A stretch of DNA of 64,000 bases from Gracilibacillus boraciitolerans JCM 21714 (GTDB lineage Bacteria > Bacillota > Bacilli > Bacillales > Amphibacillaceae), in assembly GCF_000521485.1 (NCBI RefSeq), contig NZ_BAVS01000008.1:1-64000 (forward strand), given 5' to 3'. Made by a program: the position numbers and the translations under genes. This document shows, piece by piece, positions 1 to 10,621 of the stretch; within the stretch, counting starts at the first letter, position 1; every line of letters begins with the position of its first letter. The notes below the pieces were generated by a model, which was given only the letters and a program-made list of their open reading frames with translations, ran no database searches and was not told the DNA's origin.

Positions 1-2
1 TT

Positions 3-37
3 AAAAATCCTTAGTCTAATTAGACTAAGGATTTTTT
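3..37. terminator. Bidirectional rho-independent terminator
   Basis: A perfect palindrome of about 17 bp per arm (centre CTAATTAG at 16-23) is flanked by an A-run on the left and a T-run on the right. It can end transcription from either side and would close the ytfP transcript on the minus strand. Confidence 0.8.
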
Positions 38-97
38 CTATTTTTATAATAGTATTATTAATTTTATATTAAATATAGTCAGTGATGTATTTATATT

Positions 98-1404
<1,307 letters not shown>

Positions 1405-1529
1405 TTATCTTAATATGCAGAGAATCACAAATATATAAGTGTAATTTATCTGTCAAAATTAATAACATTATTTAGAATGCTGTGTTAAAATAGTTTTGTT
1501 ATATTATTTTAATGAATAAAGGTGAATGT

Positions 1530-3155
1530 ATGTCGAGTTCAAATTTTTTACGTGGAACGCTCTTGCTTACTGGAGCGAGTTTTTTATCAAAATTTTTGGG
1601 GATGATCTATGTCATTCCCTTTACTAATATGGTAGATGAAACAGGGATGACACTTTATGGTTTTGCGTATGTTCCCTATTCTATAATGTTGAGTATTTCT
1701 ACAATAGGTGTCCCTTTAGCTGTGTCAAAGTTTGTTGCAAAGTACAATGCAATAAATGATTATTATACCAGTATGAGAATGTTTAAAGTCGGAACTTTTA
1801 TAATGCTTATAAATGGCATTATTGCTTTTCTAATCATGTACTTTGGTGCCGAGTTAATTGCTGGTTGGACAGTTGACAAAGATAATAAAAACATCACACT
1901 GAATGAAGTAAAACATGTGATCCAAATGGTTAGTTTCGCATTACTTATTATCCCTGGTATGGCAATTATGAGAGGTTTTTTTCAAGGGAATAAATCAATG
2001 GGTCCAACGGCTGTATCACAAGTGATTGAACAAATTATTAGAATAATTTTTTTACTTGTAACAGTTTCTGTTGTGGTGGTTGTTTTACAGGGTAAAATAT
2101 CTACTGCAATCGGTTTTGCTGCTTTTTCAGCATTCGTAGGTGGAATTGCATCATGGGTTGTATTAGCTTTTTATTGGAAAAAACGAAAAAAATATATAGA
2201 TGCAGCAATTGCATCACAAAAATACAAAAAGAAAATTCCAATATCTATATTAGTAAAAGAATTATTAAGGTACGCTGGTCCTTTTGTTTTGATTGGAATT
2301 GCTATACCATTATATCAAATGATCGATCAATTTACATTTATTCATGCGATGTCTGAAATTGGGAAAAGAGATGTTGCAGATATCGTATACTCTGTTTTTA
2401 CTGTCCAGGGACATAAATTAGTAATTATTCCTGTAACAATTGCAACCGGTCTGTCTCTGGCATTGATTCCTGAAATAACAGCTGCCTATAATGCAAAAGA
2501 TATGCAAAAATTAAAAAAACAAATTAATCAAGCATTACAAATTATCATGTTTTTTGTATTACCTGCTATTTTTGGTTTAATTATTCTTGCAGATTCCATA
2601 TATGGTAGTTTATTTAATTTAGATAACCTTGCTCTTACTGGGAAGGTGTTTGCCTGGTATGCACCTGTGGCATTGACATTTGCATTCTTTACGGTTACGT
2701 CTTCGATTTTACAAGGAATAGACAGACAAAGCTTTACGCTAATTAGCTTATCAGCTGGAATATTAACTAAAATTTTATTGAATTCCTTGTTTATTCAAAC
2801 CTTTGAGGAAATTGGGGGGGCAGTCCTGGTAACATTGATTGCGACAAGTATTGCGGTTTTGCTCAATTTGTGGCAAATTAAAAAGGCAATAGATTTTCAA
2901 TTCAGGAAATTTTTCAAACTGACATTCTTAATGATAATTTTTACTGCAATTATGGTGTTTGGCATCTTAATTGTAAAGGTGACGTTAGGTATGTTTCTTG
3001 ATGTTTATCATAACCGTGTGCATGCAATAATTATGATGCTTATTGGAATTGGCGTGGGCGGAACTATCTATTTATATTTAGGTTACAGTTCCACGTTATT
3101 TGAAAGAATTACGGGCAGAAGAATTGCTATTATTGACAAATTGCTTCGCAGATAA
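1530..3155 (+). CDS. ytgP: MurJ/SpoVB-type lipid flippase YtgP
   Basis: Polytopic membrane protein of the MATE-like MVF/polysaccharide transporter family. B. subtilis YtgP is a MurJ-type lipid II flippase in peptidoglycan synthesis. The roughly 541 residues contain about fourteen hydrophobic segments, starting with GTLLLTGASFLSKFLGM at residues 9-25, typical of the family N-terminus. The start at 1530 (MSSSNF) is preferred because AAAGGTGA lies just upstream; an ATG at 1512 would place that site inside the gene. A G7 run at 2814-2820 gives EIGGAV, probably one Gly too many. It is followed 15 nt later by a pseudouridine synthase, so they are probably cotranscribed. Confidence 0.92.
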   Translation: MSSSNFLRGTLLLTGASFLSKFLGMIYVIPFTNMVDETGMTLYGFAYVPYSIMLSISTIGVPLAVSKFVAKYNAINDYYTSMRMFKVGTFIMLINGIIAFLIMYFGAELIAGWTVDKDNKNITLNEVKHVIQMVSFALLIIPGMAIMRGFFQGNKSMGPTAVSQVIEQIIRIIFLLVTVSVVVVVLQGKISTAIGFAAFSAFVGGIASWVVLAFYWKKRKKYIDAAIASQKYKKKIPISILVKELLRYAGPFVLIGIAIPLYQMIDQFTFIHAMSEIGKRDVADIVYSVFTVQGHKLVIIPVTIATGLSLALIPEITAAYNAKDMQKLKKQINQALQIIMFFVLPAIFGLIILADSIYGSLFNLDNLALTGKVFAWYAPVALTFAFFTVTSSILQGIDRQSFTLISLSAGILTKILLNSLFIQTFEEIGGAVLVTLIATSIAVLLNLWQIKKAIDFQFRKFFKLTFLMIIFTAIMVFGILIVKVTLGMFLDVYHNRVHAIIMMLIGIGVGGTIYLYLGYSSTLFERITGRRIAIIDKLLRR

Positions 3156-3170
3156 ATGGGGGTATAATCC

Positions 3171-3872
3171 ATTCGAATAGACAAATTTTTAGCGAATATG
3201 GGATATGGAAGTAGAAAAGAAGTAAAAGCATTAATCAAGAAAAAAAGAATAACTGTAAATGATAAAATTATAACGAAATCTGATATTCAAATTGATCCAG
3301 ATCAGGTTCAAATTAAATGTGATGATAGTATCATTTCTTATAAAAAGTTTATTTATATTATGCTAAATAAACCTGCTGGCTACTTGTCAGCTACAGAGGA
3401 TCATCATCAAAAGACAGTACTTGATTTAATTAAAAAGCAGGATAAGATCTTACACCCTTTTCCTGTAGGCCGTTTAGATAAAGACACAGAAGGTCTGTTA
3501 TTATTAACTAATGATGGTCAATTAGCCCATGATTTATTATCTCCCAAAAAGCATGTCGATAAAAAGTACATAGCCATGTTAGCTCACAACATTTCGGATC
3601 ACGATGTAGAGAATTTTGCGGCAGGTATTATGTTAGAGGATGGTTATGTTACAATGCCTTCACAATTACGTTTGATTAAAGATAATACAGTCGAAATCAT
3701 AATTACTGAAGGAAAATACCATCAAATTAAAAGAATGTTTGAAGCTGTCGGAAATAAAGTGACATATTTGAAAAGAGTAGCAATGGGTGATTTAATCTTA
3801 GACTCTGAATTGAAGTTAGGAAAATATCGTGAATTAACAGAGAATGAATTGAGAAGTTTACAAGACAGATAA
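3171..3872 (+). CDS. 16S rRNA pseudouridine synthase, RsuA family
   Basis: RsuA/RluB-type pseudouridine synthase that isomerises a uridine in rRNA. An N-terminal S4 RNA-binding domain (about residues 1-60) is followed by the catalytic domain with FPVGRLDKDTEGLLLLTNDG, where the Asp of RLDKDT is the nucleophile, and EGKYHQIKRMF near the end. The first ATG in frame is at 3198, but family members begin M-R-x-D-K-F-L-A-N-M-G, and that peptide is encoded from 3171 with ATT in the start position. A G5 tract eight bases upstream could be the ribosome site. Either ATT is used, or a base of an ATG start is misread. B. subtilis ytzG is the likely counterpart. Confidence 0.85.
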   Translation: MRIDKFLANMGYGSRKEVKALIKKKRITVNDKIITKSDIQIDPDQVQIKCDDSIISYKKFIYIMLNKPAGYLSATEDHHQKTVLDLIKKQDKILHPFPVGRLDKDTEGLLLLTNDGQLAHDLLSPKKHVDKKYIAMLAHNISDHDVENFAAGIMLEDGYVTMPSQLRLIKDNTVEIIITEGKYHQIKRMFEAVGNKVTYLKRVAMGDLILDSELKLGKYRELTENELRSLQDR

Positions 3873-3875
3873 AAT

Positions 3876-3899
3876 GCCAGTACTTATAAAAATACTGGC
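3876..3899. terminator. Hairpin between converging genes
   Basis: GCCAGTA and TACTGGC form a 7-bp stem with a 10-nt loop between the end of the pseudouridine synthase and the end of ytzE. The T-rich tail is clearer on the minus strand, so it probably ends the ytzE transcript. Confidence 0.55.
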
Positions 3900-3923
3900 T
3901 AAGAATATATTCAATCGTATGTT

Positions 3924-4145
3924 TTAGGAGATTTTTACTTTTTTATTTGTGATTTTCCAACTTCCCCCCCGATTTGGACTATTGACGAGTCCATTATATG
4001 CTAGCAAAGATAAATCTCGTTGCACGGTACGATCCGTTATACCAAATTCTTCAGCTATTTGACTCGTAGTCACTGGCCCATTTTCTTTTATGAATAAATA
4101 GACCGCTTTCGCTCGAGTTAACATGCGGGTGGTTGATTGACTCAA
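3924..4145 (-). CDS. ytzE: YtzE, small DeoR-type helix-turn-helix protein
   Basis: 73-residue DNA-binding protein made up almost entirely of a DeoR-type winged helix: a helix-turn-helix at SQIAEEFGITDRTVQRDLSLL (residues 29-49) followed by a wing at NSPNRGGSW. It has no sugar-phosphate-binding domain, so any effector is unknown. A C7 run at 3964-3970 yields RGGS where one Gly is expected. It lies between the pseudouridine synthase and a divergently read K+ channel gene. B. subtilis YtzE is the likely counterpart. Confidence 0.85.
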   Translation of the reverse strand: MSQSTTRMLTRAKAVYLFIKENGPVTTSQIAEEFGITDRTVQRDLSLLAYNGLVNSPNRGGSWKITNKKVKIS

Positions 4146-4289
4146 AAAATCACTCCTTCAAAGTTTTCACTTAAAACCTTGTTAAAGTATATTCATGATG
4201 TAAGTACTATTTTACACTTTATTAGAGATATTTTCTAGCTGAAACGATTAATTTACAGAAAATTTAAAAAAATGGGGGGTTATGCTGAA

Positions 4290-5309
4290 ATGAATTTACT
4301 CAGACATCTGATGAGAAAGGCTATTCACATTTCAAACGTTATTGTTTTTGTTATGAGTTTTATTATGGTACTTTTTTCTTCATATCTTATAGTATTACTT
4401 GAAAGAGAGAATTTCCCATCCTTATTTGATGGCTTTTGGTGGGTTATGACGACAGTAACTACAGTTGGATACGGGGGGGATTTTTATCCAGAAACAGTTC
4501 CAGGTAGATGGTTAGGATTATTTTTGTATATATTCGGAATTGGTTTAATTGGATTAGTAATAGGAAAAATTATTGACGGATTAACGATGTATCGGAAAAA
4601 ACGAGAAGAAGGTGATATTGTGTATAAAGAAAAAGGACATTATATAATTATCGGCTGGTCACAAAAGGCAAAATTTGCTATTAAAGAAATGCTTGCAACG
4701 GAATCTGCTATTGAAATAGTTATCATTGATCAATTAGAGAAGGCGCCAATATTAGATAGTAATATATCTTACATAAGAGGTAATGCATGTGATAAGGCTC
4801 CACTTGAAAAAGCAAATATTCATGAAGCGAAGTCCGTGTTAATTTTTGCAGATGATATGATCAAGGATAATCAATTAGCGGATGGAAAAACACTATTAAT
4901 AGCTTCCACAATTGAATCGATGGCACCTGAAGTACATACAATTGTCGAAGTGATGGAAGAAAGTCATATTAAAAATTTCAAATATATGAAGATAGATGAA
5001 TTTATCATTTCAGATGAAACAATATCTTCCTTATTTGTAAGATCTGCATTTCGTAAAGGAATTTCTAGTATTTTCAGACAATTATTAAACCGTTCGCATG
5101 GAGACGATTTATATCTTGTTCCAACAAAATCTTCCTGGAAAACATATCGCGATGCTTTTAATGAACTATTAGAAAAAGGAGCGACACTGGTATCTGATCG
5201 TGATCAATTAAATATCAACCGAATGTTAGATCAAACTATATCTGATCATGCTGAACTATATGTTATTTGTGATCATGAAACATATCAAAACATATTAAAG
5301 GAATATTGA
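4290..5309 (+). CDS. Two-TM K+ channel with cytoplasmic RCK domain
   Basis: Potassium channel of the MthK/YugO type. TM1 is at about residues 15-37, then a pore helix and selectivity filter (TTVGYGGDFYPET, about 58-70), TM2 at about 74-92, and a TrkA-N/RCK domain from about 112 (GHYIIIGWS). The filter should read TVGYGD; the extra Gly comes from a G7 run at 4473-4479 and would destroy selectivity, so it is more likely a sequence error than a new filter. The start at 4290 is preferred because the G-rich ribosome site lies at 4274-4280; the upstream ATG at 4272 overlaps that site. A NERD-like gene follows at once, overlapping or nearly so. Confidence 0.88.
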   Translation: MNLLRHLMRKAIHISNVIVFVMSFIMVLFSSYLIVLLERENFPSLFDGFWWVMTTVTTVGYGGDFYPETVPGRWLGLFLYIFGIGLIGLVIGKIIDGLTMYRKKREEGDIVYKEKGHYIIIGWSQKAKFAIKEMLATESAIEIVIIDQLEKAPILDSNISYIRGNACDKAPLEKANIHEAKSVLIFADDMIKDNQLADGKTLLIASTIESMAPEVHTIVEVMEESHIKNFKYMKIDEFIISDETISSLFVRSAFRKGISSIFRQLLNRSHGDDLYLVPTKSSWKTYRDAFNELLEKGATLVSDRDQLNINRMLDQTISDHAELYVICDHETYQNILKEY

Positions 5310-5323
5310 AAAGAGGTGGCAGT

Positions 5324-6250
5324 TTGGCTCAATTAATTAAACTTGATAACTATATATCACGATATCAACGTGATATCTTTCATTACCCTAGTCAATTTTC
5401 ACGATTAAAAACTGAAAATTGGCAAAGGTTAAAATATTTATGGCACGATCAAATGCAGTTAAAACTGGAAGTTAACGATCAAGATAAAATAGAAGATACC
5501 AATTTTTCTAAATGGCGTTCTTTCTTTAAGAGTCGATCAGAAGAAATTGATAAAGACAGTGATGATAAAAAGGAATTGGAGTACCTTCCTGAGACTGAGG
5601 AAGAACTGAAGTATTACTTTCTGGATACATTAATGCCATTTCAATTAAAATGGGCATCTAGTACTATTAATGAAATGTCCTTTATTGATAAACGTTATTA
5701 TCGGGATCTTTTGTTGAAGTATTTTTTGCAACGAATACCTGATACCCATTTATTAATGTACTTTCCTGTCTTTCAATTGAAGAATGGTCCTTTGGAAGGT
5801 GATATTGTATTAATAAGCCCTTTGGAAATTGAAGTTATTACATTAATTGAAAGACCTAGCAATCAAACGATCATTCCGAATGATTCTCGGAGTTGGTATA
5901 TAGAAGAGAATAATATTCAAAGTAACTTTCTAAGTCCCCTTATTAGTACGAAAAGAACAGTAAAGGTGATACAAAGTATATTACAAAAATATGATCTGCA
6001 ATTTCCAGTTAAAAAAATAATTTTATCTCGTACAAATAAAATAGATTTTCATATAGAACCATATCAGACAGTCTATATTGATCGCGAACAACATGATCAA
6101 TGGTTACAAAAGAAACAAAACTTAAATGTACCTTTAAAGCACCATCAATTAAAAATCGCGGGTACCTTACTTAAACATTGCGAATCAATCGCAGTTTCAA
6201 GACCTGAATGGAAGCAAGAGAAAAATCCGTCAGATTCTTTCTGGTTTTGA
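5324..6250 (+). CDS. NERD-like domain protein
   Basis: Protein of about 308 residues whose second half resembles the nuclease-related (NERD) fold: GPLEGDIVLISPLEIEVI (about residues 160-177), then FLSPLISTKRTVKVIQSIL and PVKKIILSR, the usual order of acidic strand, SPL motif and final strand. The first 120 residues are charged and not recognised. The start is TTG at 5324, seven bases after AGAGGTGG; an alternative TTG at 5306 precedes that site. It is probably cotranslated with the K+ channel upstream. Assignment rests on motif order only, so a nuclease activity is not established. Confidence 0.6.
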   Translation: MAQLIKLDNYISRYQRDIFHYPSQFSRLKTENWQRLKYLWHDQMQLKLEVNDQDKIEDTNFSKWRSFFKSRSEEIDKDSDDKKELEYLPETEEELKYYFLDTLMPFQLKWASSTINEMSFIDKRYYRDLLLKYFLQRIPDTHLLMYFPVFQLKNGPLEGDIVLISPLEIEVITLIERPSNQTIIPNDSRSWYIEENNIQSNFLSPLISTKRTVKVIQSILQKYDLQFPVKKIILSRTNKIDFHIEPYQTVYIDREQHDQWLQKKQNLNVPLKHHQLKIAGTLLKHCESIAVSRPEWKQEKNPSDSFWF

Positions 6251-6384
6251 TAAAAAAAATATAAAATTTGTCGATTTATAAATTTTCTCTTGAAATTATA
6301 CCTGATTTTGCGTTAATCTATTATTATTCCTTTTTATAGAAAAAGAGGTTAACAGATTTTTTTGAGAAAATGAGGGTGACAGCT

Positions 6385-7188
6385 GTGGAAATTATTTTAG
6401 GAGAAGAATGGACGATTTTTCCTGCCGGTGGTGCAACAGGCGCGGCTTATTTTGCCCAATCAAATAATAAGAAACTATTCTTAAAACGTAATTCATCTCC
6501 TTTTTTAGCTGTATTATCTGCTCAAGGTATCGTGCCAAAACTTGTTTGGACGAAACGTCTTGAAAATGGTGATGTTGTAACAGCACAACAATGGTTAGAT
6601 GGAAAAGCATTAAATATAGAAGAAATTCAGCACCCTAAAGTAGCAAATTTGTTAAGTAAGATTCATCATTCCTCTGAATTATTAGATATGTTGTTGCGTA
6701 TCGAAAAAACAACTATCGTTCCAGATCATACTTTAGAACGTGTAAAACAATTTGTGCAAGGTAGTACTAATGCACGTAATTCTATTTCTATCTATAAAGC
6801 AATTAAGTTTTTGGAAAGTCGTTTAACGGCTATTTATTATGGTGAGCAGGTCGTCTGTCATTGTGATTTAAATCATCATAACTGGATGTTATCGGCTAAT
6901 GGGGAATTATATTTAATTGATTGGGATAATGCTCGTGTTGGTGATCCTGCAATGGATATCGGCCGAATCCTTCAATCTTATATACCTAAGCAAGATTGGA
7001 ATCAATGGTTAGAACATTATGGATTGGAAAATAGTAAATATTTAATGAGACGGATGCACTGGTATTTAATTGTGGATGAAATTATCGGTTATATTTGGAG
7101 TGAAAATCGTGAAAAAAGCAAAGAAGCTAATACTCATTTACATGAGTTAAATCAGCTTCTAAAGCAAATCAATGATTGGCATCTTTAA
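6385..7188 (+). CDS. ytmP: YtmP, APH/choline-kinase-like phosphotransferase
   Basis: Aminoglycoside-phosphotransferase/choline-kinase fold protein of about 267 residues. The catalytic loop is VVCHCDLNHHNW (usual HxDxxxxN, with Cys before the Asp) and the metal-binding motif is YLIDWDNARVGDPAMDIG, as in choline and thiamine kinases. The N-terminus carries a glycine-rich GGATGAAYFA nucleotide loop. The GTG at 6385 is chosen because AGGGTG sits six bases upstream; the ATG at 6370 would contain that site. The natural substrate is unknown. Its 3' end overlaps the opposing ytzH by 20 bp, and trmB follows, as in B. subtilis. Confidence 0.85.
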   Translation: MEIILGEEWTIFPAGGATGAAYFAQSNNKKLFLKRNSSPFLAVLSAQGIVPKLVWTKRLENGDVVTAQQWLDGKALNIEEIQHPKVANLLSKIHHSSELLDMLLRIEKTTIVPDHTLERVKQFVQGSTNARNSISIYKAIKFLESRLTAIYYGEQVVCHCDLNHHNWMLSANGELYLIDWDNARVGDPAMDIGRILQSYIPKQDWNQWLEHYGLENSKYLMRRMHWYLIVDEIIGYIWSENREKSKEANTHLHELNQLLKQINDWHL

Positions 7189-7450
7189 TAACCTGTAACC
7201 ATTGTTGAATATCCGTTTGATGCTGATGAATATGGTCGTCTAAATTGTTAGAAATAGCACCTTTATTTCCATATTGATCAATTCCATTAATTACATCATA
7301 AAGGTTATTATCCATATTAGGATGTTGTTGAATAGATTTTATTAATCTTGAGATTTGTTCACATTCTGAACTGCTACCACAACATTCTTCCGCATGTAAG
7401 CTTAGAAGATCATAAAGTAAATCTAATTGGTTATTTACGTTTAATACCAT
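7169..7450 (-). CDS. ytzH: YtzH-like small protein
   Basis: 93-residue hydrophilic, probably cytoplasmic protein of unknown function, matching B. subtilis YtzH in position between ytmP and trmB and in size. It is rich in Asp, Asn and Gln with a Cys-Cys pair (EECCGSSSECEQ, residues 17-28) that could bind metal, though this is only a suggestion. It is convergent with ytmP, overlapping its last 20 bp. A GGTGGG ribosome site precedes the ATG. Confidence 0.75.
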   Translation of the reverse strand: MVLNVNNQLDLLYDLLSLHAEECCGSSSECEQISRLIKSIQQHPNMDNNLYDVINGIDQYGNKGAISNNLDDHIHQHQTDIQQWLQVIKDANH

Positions 7451-7520
7451 GATAAAATCCCACCTTTACATTTAGCATGAGCGATTATTTAAATCTTATA
7501 CTTGAATAAAAAATGGATGA

Positions 7521-7556
7521 GGCTTTTGCTGAATTTTTGGCAAAAGCCAATTTTTT
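7521..7556 (+). terminator. Rho-independent terminator before trmB
   Basis: GGCTTTTGC pairs with GCAAAAGCC around an 10-nt loop and is followed by six T. It lies downstream of ytmP and ytzH and upstream of trmB, insulating the trmB transcript. Confidence 0.7.
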
Positions 7557-7615
7557 GTAATAGTAGAATGAAAAGCGTGGGATAATGAGAACAATAACAT
7601 AAAGGGGTACTAATA

Positions 7616-8258
7616 ATGAGAGCAAGACATAAACCATGCAGATGACTATTTAAAAGAAAATCAAAATGTCGTTGAATTGCATCCATCAGAATATAAAGGG
7701 AAATGGAAGCAACTCAAAACAGCTAATAAGTCGATCCATCTTGAGATCGGAACAGGTAAGGGACAGTTTATTGATGGAATGGCACAGCAACATCCTGATA
7801 TTCATTTTATTGGCATTGAAGTTGCGAAAAGCATTATTGTATCAGCCGTTGAAAAAGTGAAAGAAACGCAACGAAAGAATATAACGTTAATAAATGAAGA
7901 TGCTCAGGATCTTTCAGATTTATTTGAAAATAATGAAGTGGAAAAAATATATTTAAACTTTTCTGATCCTTGGCCAAAAAATAAACATGCAAAGAGAAGA
8001 TTAACGTATCATACATTTTTAGAGCAATATCAACGAATTTTAAAGCCGAATGGTGAATTGATTTTAAAAACGGATAATAAAGGTCTTTTTGAATATTCGT
8101 TGGTAAGTTTTTCTCAGTTTGGAGGTATATTAGAGGATGTGTCTTTAGATCTGCATTTATTGGATGATCCCTTCAATGTCATGACAGAATATGAGGAAAA
8201 ATTCTCGGCAAAAGGACAACCGATTTATCGTAGCCGCATTCGATTCCCAAGGGAATAA
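7616..8258 (+). CDS. trmB: tRNA (guanine-N7-)-methyltransferase TrmB (N-terminal frameshift)
   Basis: SAM-dependent enzyme forming m7G46 in tRNA. The main frame carries the class I methyltransferase motif IHLEIGTGKGQFI, the acidic motif FIGIEVAKSII and the TrmB signature LNFSDPWPKNKHAKRRL. The family starts M-R-x-R-x-K-P-W-A; that peptide is encoded from the ATG at 7616, which has AAAGGGG upstream, but the frame is lost at about 7638, where TGCA appears in place of an expected TGGGCA (two G missing). Read without repair, the gene would start inside the conserved region at 7677. B. subtilis ytmQ is the counterpart. Confidence 0.9.
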
Positions 8259-8317
8259 ATAGAAAGAGTTGGCGATATTTAACCCCCCCAAAAGGAAATA
8301 ATGAACATATAAAAAAT

Positions 8318-8358
8318 CTGGACGATAACAAATTAGCGCAGAATTTGTTATCGTCCAG
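8318..8358. terminator. Strong bidirectional terminator after trmB
   Basis: A 17-bp perfect stem (CTGGACGATAACAAATT and its complement) with a 7-nt loop, an A-run before and a T-rich run after. It separates trmB from the convergent PepSY gene. A C7 run at 8283-8289 just upstream has no coding role. Confidence 0.9.
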
Positions 8359-8395
8359 ATTTTATTTTTATCCAATCTTTTTTGAAAATAGAATA

Positions 8396-8713
8396 TTATC
8401 CGTGTTGTGGCAACATATCGATCAGGGTACCTGTATGTGCATCGATATAGAATTCGTATGGCACATGCTGATTATCGATAAATTTTGTGATGCCACCATG
8501 ATAAACTTCATATTGCAAATCATTTTTTAGAAAAGTCTCAGGTTTCATATATATCCATGATCCACTGACCTCATATTTCTTTTGAAAACTTTCCTTTACA
8601 GATATTAAAGCTTTCTCCGGCTTTATGTACTGTTTATTATCCTGTTGTTGTCTAAATAAATAACCTATTGAGAAAGCGATACAGGCAATAATGATAGTGT
8701 TTTTCTTATTCAT
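8396..8713 (-). CDS. PepSY-domain membrane-anchored protein
   Basis: 105-residue protein with an N-terminal membrane anchor or signal (about residues 6-20, TIIIACIAFSIGYLF) followed by one PepSY-like unit: KPEKALISVKESFQKKYEVSG, a strand LQYEVYHGG, and YEFYIDAHTGTLIDM, the typical ending of the domain. PepSY domains are found in secreted or envelope proteins and often regulate peptidases. The domain should face outside the membrane. It has its own ribosome site (GGAGTG) and sits alone between trmB and ytoP. Confidence 0.75.
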   Translation of the reverse strand: MNKKNTIIIACIAFSIGYLFRQQQDNKQYIKPEKALISVKESFQKKYEVSGSWIYMKPETFLKNDLQYEVYHGGITKFIDNQHVPYEFYIDAHTGTLIDMLPQHG

Positions 8714-8854
8714 TTAATCACTCCATCCTTTAAAAAAGTTGACTGAAGAAACATATACTTTTATCTTAAAGATAATAATAGAAAAAAAGCAAGCGAAAAG
8801 ATATGTTAAAATGTAATTGTAATGCTTATAGCTAATAGAAAGGATGTTATATAT

Positions 8855-9925
8855 ATGAATCAAGAAACATTGGATTTGTTTCGCACGTTAACAGAATTAC
8901 CAGGAGCATCTGGTAACGAACACGCAGTTAGAGCTTTTATGAAACAAGAACTAACTAAATATGCAGATGAAATCATTCAGGATCGTCTTGGTGGGGGGGT
9001 TTTTGGTATTAAACATGGTGAAGGTCCCAAGGTTATGGTAGCAGGTCATATGGATGAAGTAGCATTTATGGTTACGCAAATTACTGATAATGGAATGATT
9101 CGATTCCAACCATTAGGTGGATGGTGGTCACAAGTGTTATTATCCCAACGAGTTGAAATACATACTGAAGACAGAAAAATTACAGGAGTAATTGCTTCCA
9201 TTCCACCACATATCCTGACCAAAGAAGAAAGAGCGAAACCAATGGAACAAAAAAATATGCTAATTGATATAGGTGCTGACGATAAAGAAGATGTGGAAAG
9301 AATCGGTGTGAAACCAGGTCAGTCAATCTTACCAGTTTCTTCTTTTACACCAATGGCAAATGAAAAGAAAATACTTGCAAAAGCATGGGATAATCGTTAT
9401 GGATGTGGCTTAGCAATTGAATTAATGAAAGAGTTACGAAATGAAACATTGCCGAATCAGCTTTATTCTGGTGCTACAGTACAGGAAGAAGTAGGGCTTA
9501 GAGGATCTAAAGTAGCAGCTAATATGATTCAGCCTGATATTTTTTACGCGCTGGATGCTTCTCCTGCAAATGATATGTCCGGAGATAAGAAAGAGTTTGG
9601 TCAACTTGGTAAAGGTGCACTTTTGCGTATATTTGATCCTACGATGGTGACACATCATGGCATACGTGACTTTGTATTAGATACGGCCGAAACTCATGAT
9701 ATACCTTATCAATATTTTGTTTCTCAAGGTGGAACAGATGCTGGAAGTGTTCATTTATCCAATCAGGGTGTGCCATCAGCAGTCATCGGTATTTGTTCTC
9801 GATACATTCATACTCCTTCATCAATCATTCACGTTGACGATTATCAGGCAGCGAAAGAATTACTAATTAATTTAGTTAAAACAACAGATCAAAATACAGT
9901 AGATCAGATTCATTTTAACGGGTGA
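8855..9925 (+). CDS. ytoP: M42 family metallo-aminopeptidase YtoP
   Basis: Cytosolic M42 glutamyl/leucyl aminopeptidase of 356 residues. Co-catalytic metal ligands are visible in order: GHMDEVAFM (His, Asp), AWDNRYGCG (Asp), [10 protein letters not shown] (catalytic Glu and ligand Glu), ALDASPAND (Asp) and [11 protein letters not shown] (His). The ATG at 8855 is chosen because GAAAGGA lies 11 nt upstream; an ATG at 8822 lacks a site. A G7 run at 8993-8999 gives LGGGVFG where LGGVFG is expected. Confidence 0.92.
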   Translation: MNQETLDLFRTLTELPGASGNEHAVRAFMKQELTKYADEIIQDRLGGGVFGIKHGEGPKVMVAGHMDEVAFMVTQITDNGMIRFQPLGGWWSQVLLSQRVEIHTEDRKITGVIASIPPHILTKEERAKPMEQKNMLIDIGADDKEDVERIGVKPGQSILPVSSFTPMANEKKILAKAWDNRYGCGLAIELMKELRNETLPNQLYSGATVQEEVGLRGSKVAANMIQPDIFYALDASPANDMSGDKKEFGQLGKGALLRIFDPTMVTHHGIRDFVLDTAETHDIPYQYFVSQGGTDAGSVHLSNQGVPSAVIGICSRYIHTPSSIIHVDDYQAAKELLINLVKTTDQNTVDQIHFNG

Positions 9926-10016
9926 ATGTAAAAATGAAAATTATACTTGGTTCCTTTAACAGAGCAAAGATATAAGCAGTATGAAACGTATTTTTAAAAT
10001 TAAAATAAATTTTCGC

Positions 10017-10044
10017 TTGTGGAATTTTTTAAAAATAGTATGAT
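10017..10044 (+). promoter_or_regulatory. Likely sigma-A promoter
   Basis: TTGTGG and TATGAT separated by 16 bp lie 44 bp before the ATG of the next gene, consistent with a moderate sigma-A promoter for the 10088-10936 pair. Confidence 0.5.
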
Positions 10045-10087
10045 AGTAAAAGGGGGAAAATAGGACTAAAATATCAGGAGGATTATT

Positions 10088-10615
10088 ATGAAATTTGAAA
10101 AATCTGGTTTAGTAGTTATTTTCTTTTTATTGCTGTTTTTAATAGGAATAAGCATTTGGACCATTAAACCAGTCGAGGAAGTCTTATCAGAAGCGGTTGA
10201 TGTTGCTGAACGACATTTTAAGGCAGAACCATTAGTACAGAATAAACAAGTTGATAATTTTTCATTGTTTTTACCAGAAGGTTTTATAGTAGAAGAGCAG
10301 ACTGTGAGTAATTTACTACTTAAGAAGGAAGATAAATCTTATATACTTTTCTATAATGCATTAGAATCACACACAAGTCGTTTAAACTATGAAGCAGCAA
10401 AAGAAATAAATGATCATCAGTGGTTAAAATCATTCGAAGATAATGACCGCTTTGGTTTTATAAACATAACCAAGCATGACGAAAATTTTGAAGTGCAGCT
10501 AGGTGTTGGTGGTGTAAAAGTCACGACGTTCAGCACAAAGGATAAATTAATTAACGATGTAAAAGATATGATGGACATAACAAATTCTATAGCATATGAA
10601 GAGACGGGAGCATAA
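10088..10615 (+). CDS. Hypothetical membrane-anchored extracytoplasmic protein
   Basis: 175-residue protein with one N-terminal transmembrane segment (residues 8-28, very rich in Phe, Leu and Ile) and a soluble domain that should lie outside the membrane. The soluble part contains FSLFLPEGF, LLLKKEDKSYILFYN and a run of alternating beta and helical segments, but I do not recognise a family. The ribosome site AGGAGG precedes the ATG. Its stop lies 4 nt before ytpP, so the two are surely cotranscribed. Confidence 0.75.
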   Translation: MKFEKSGLVVIFFLLLFLIGISIWTIKPVEEVLSEAVDVAERHFKAEPLVQNKQVDNFSLFLPEGFIVEEQTVSNLLLKKEDKSYILFYNALESHTSRLNYEAAKEINDHQWLKSFEDNDRFGFINITKHDENFEVQLGVGGVKVTTFSTKDKLINDVKDMMDITNSIAYEETGA

Positions 10616-10621
10616 TCAATT

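Noticed and set aside
9934-9975. Tiny frame MKIILGSFNRAKI after ytoP
   Set aside because: Thirteen residues, no ribosome site, no known family; possibly debris.
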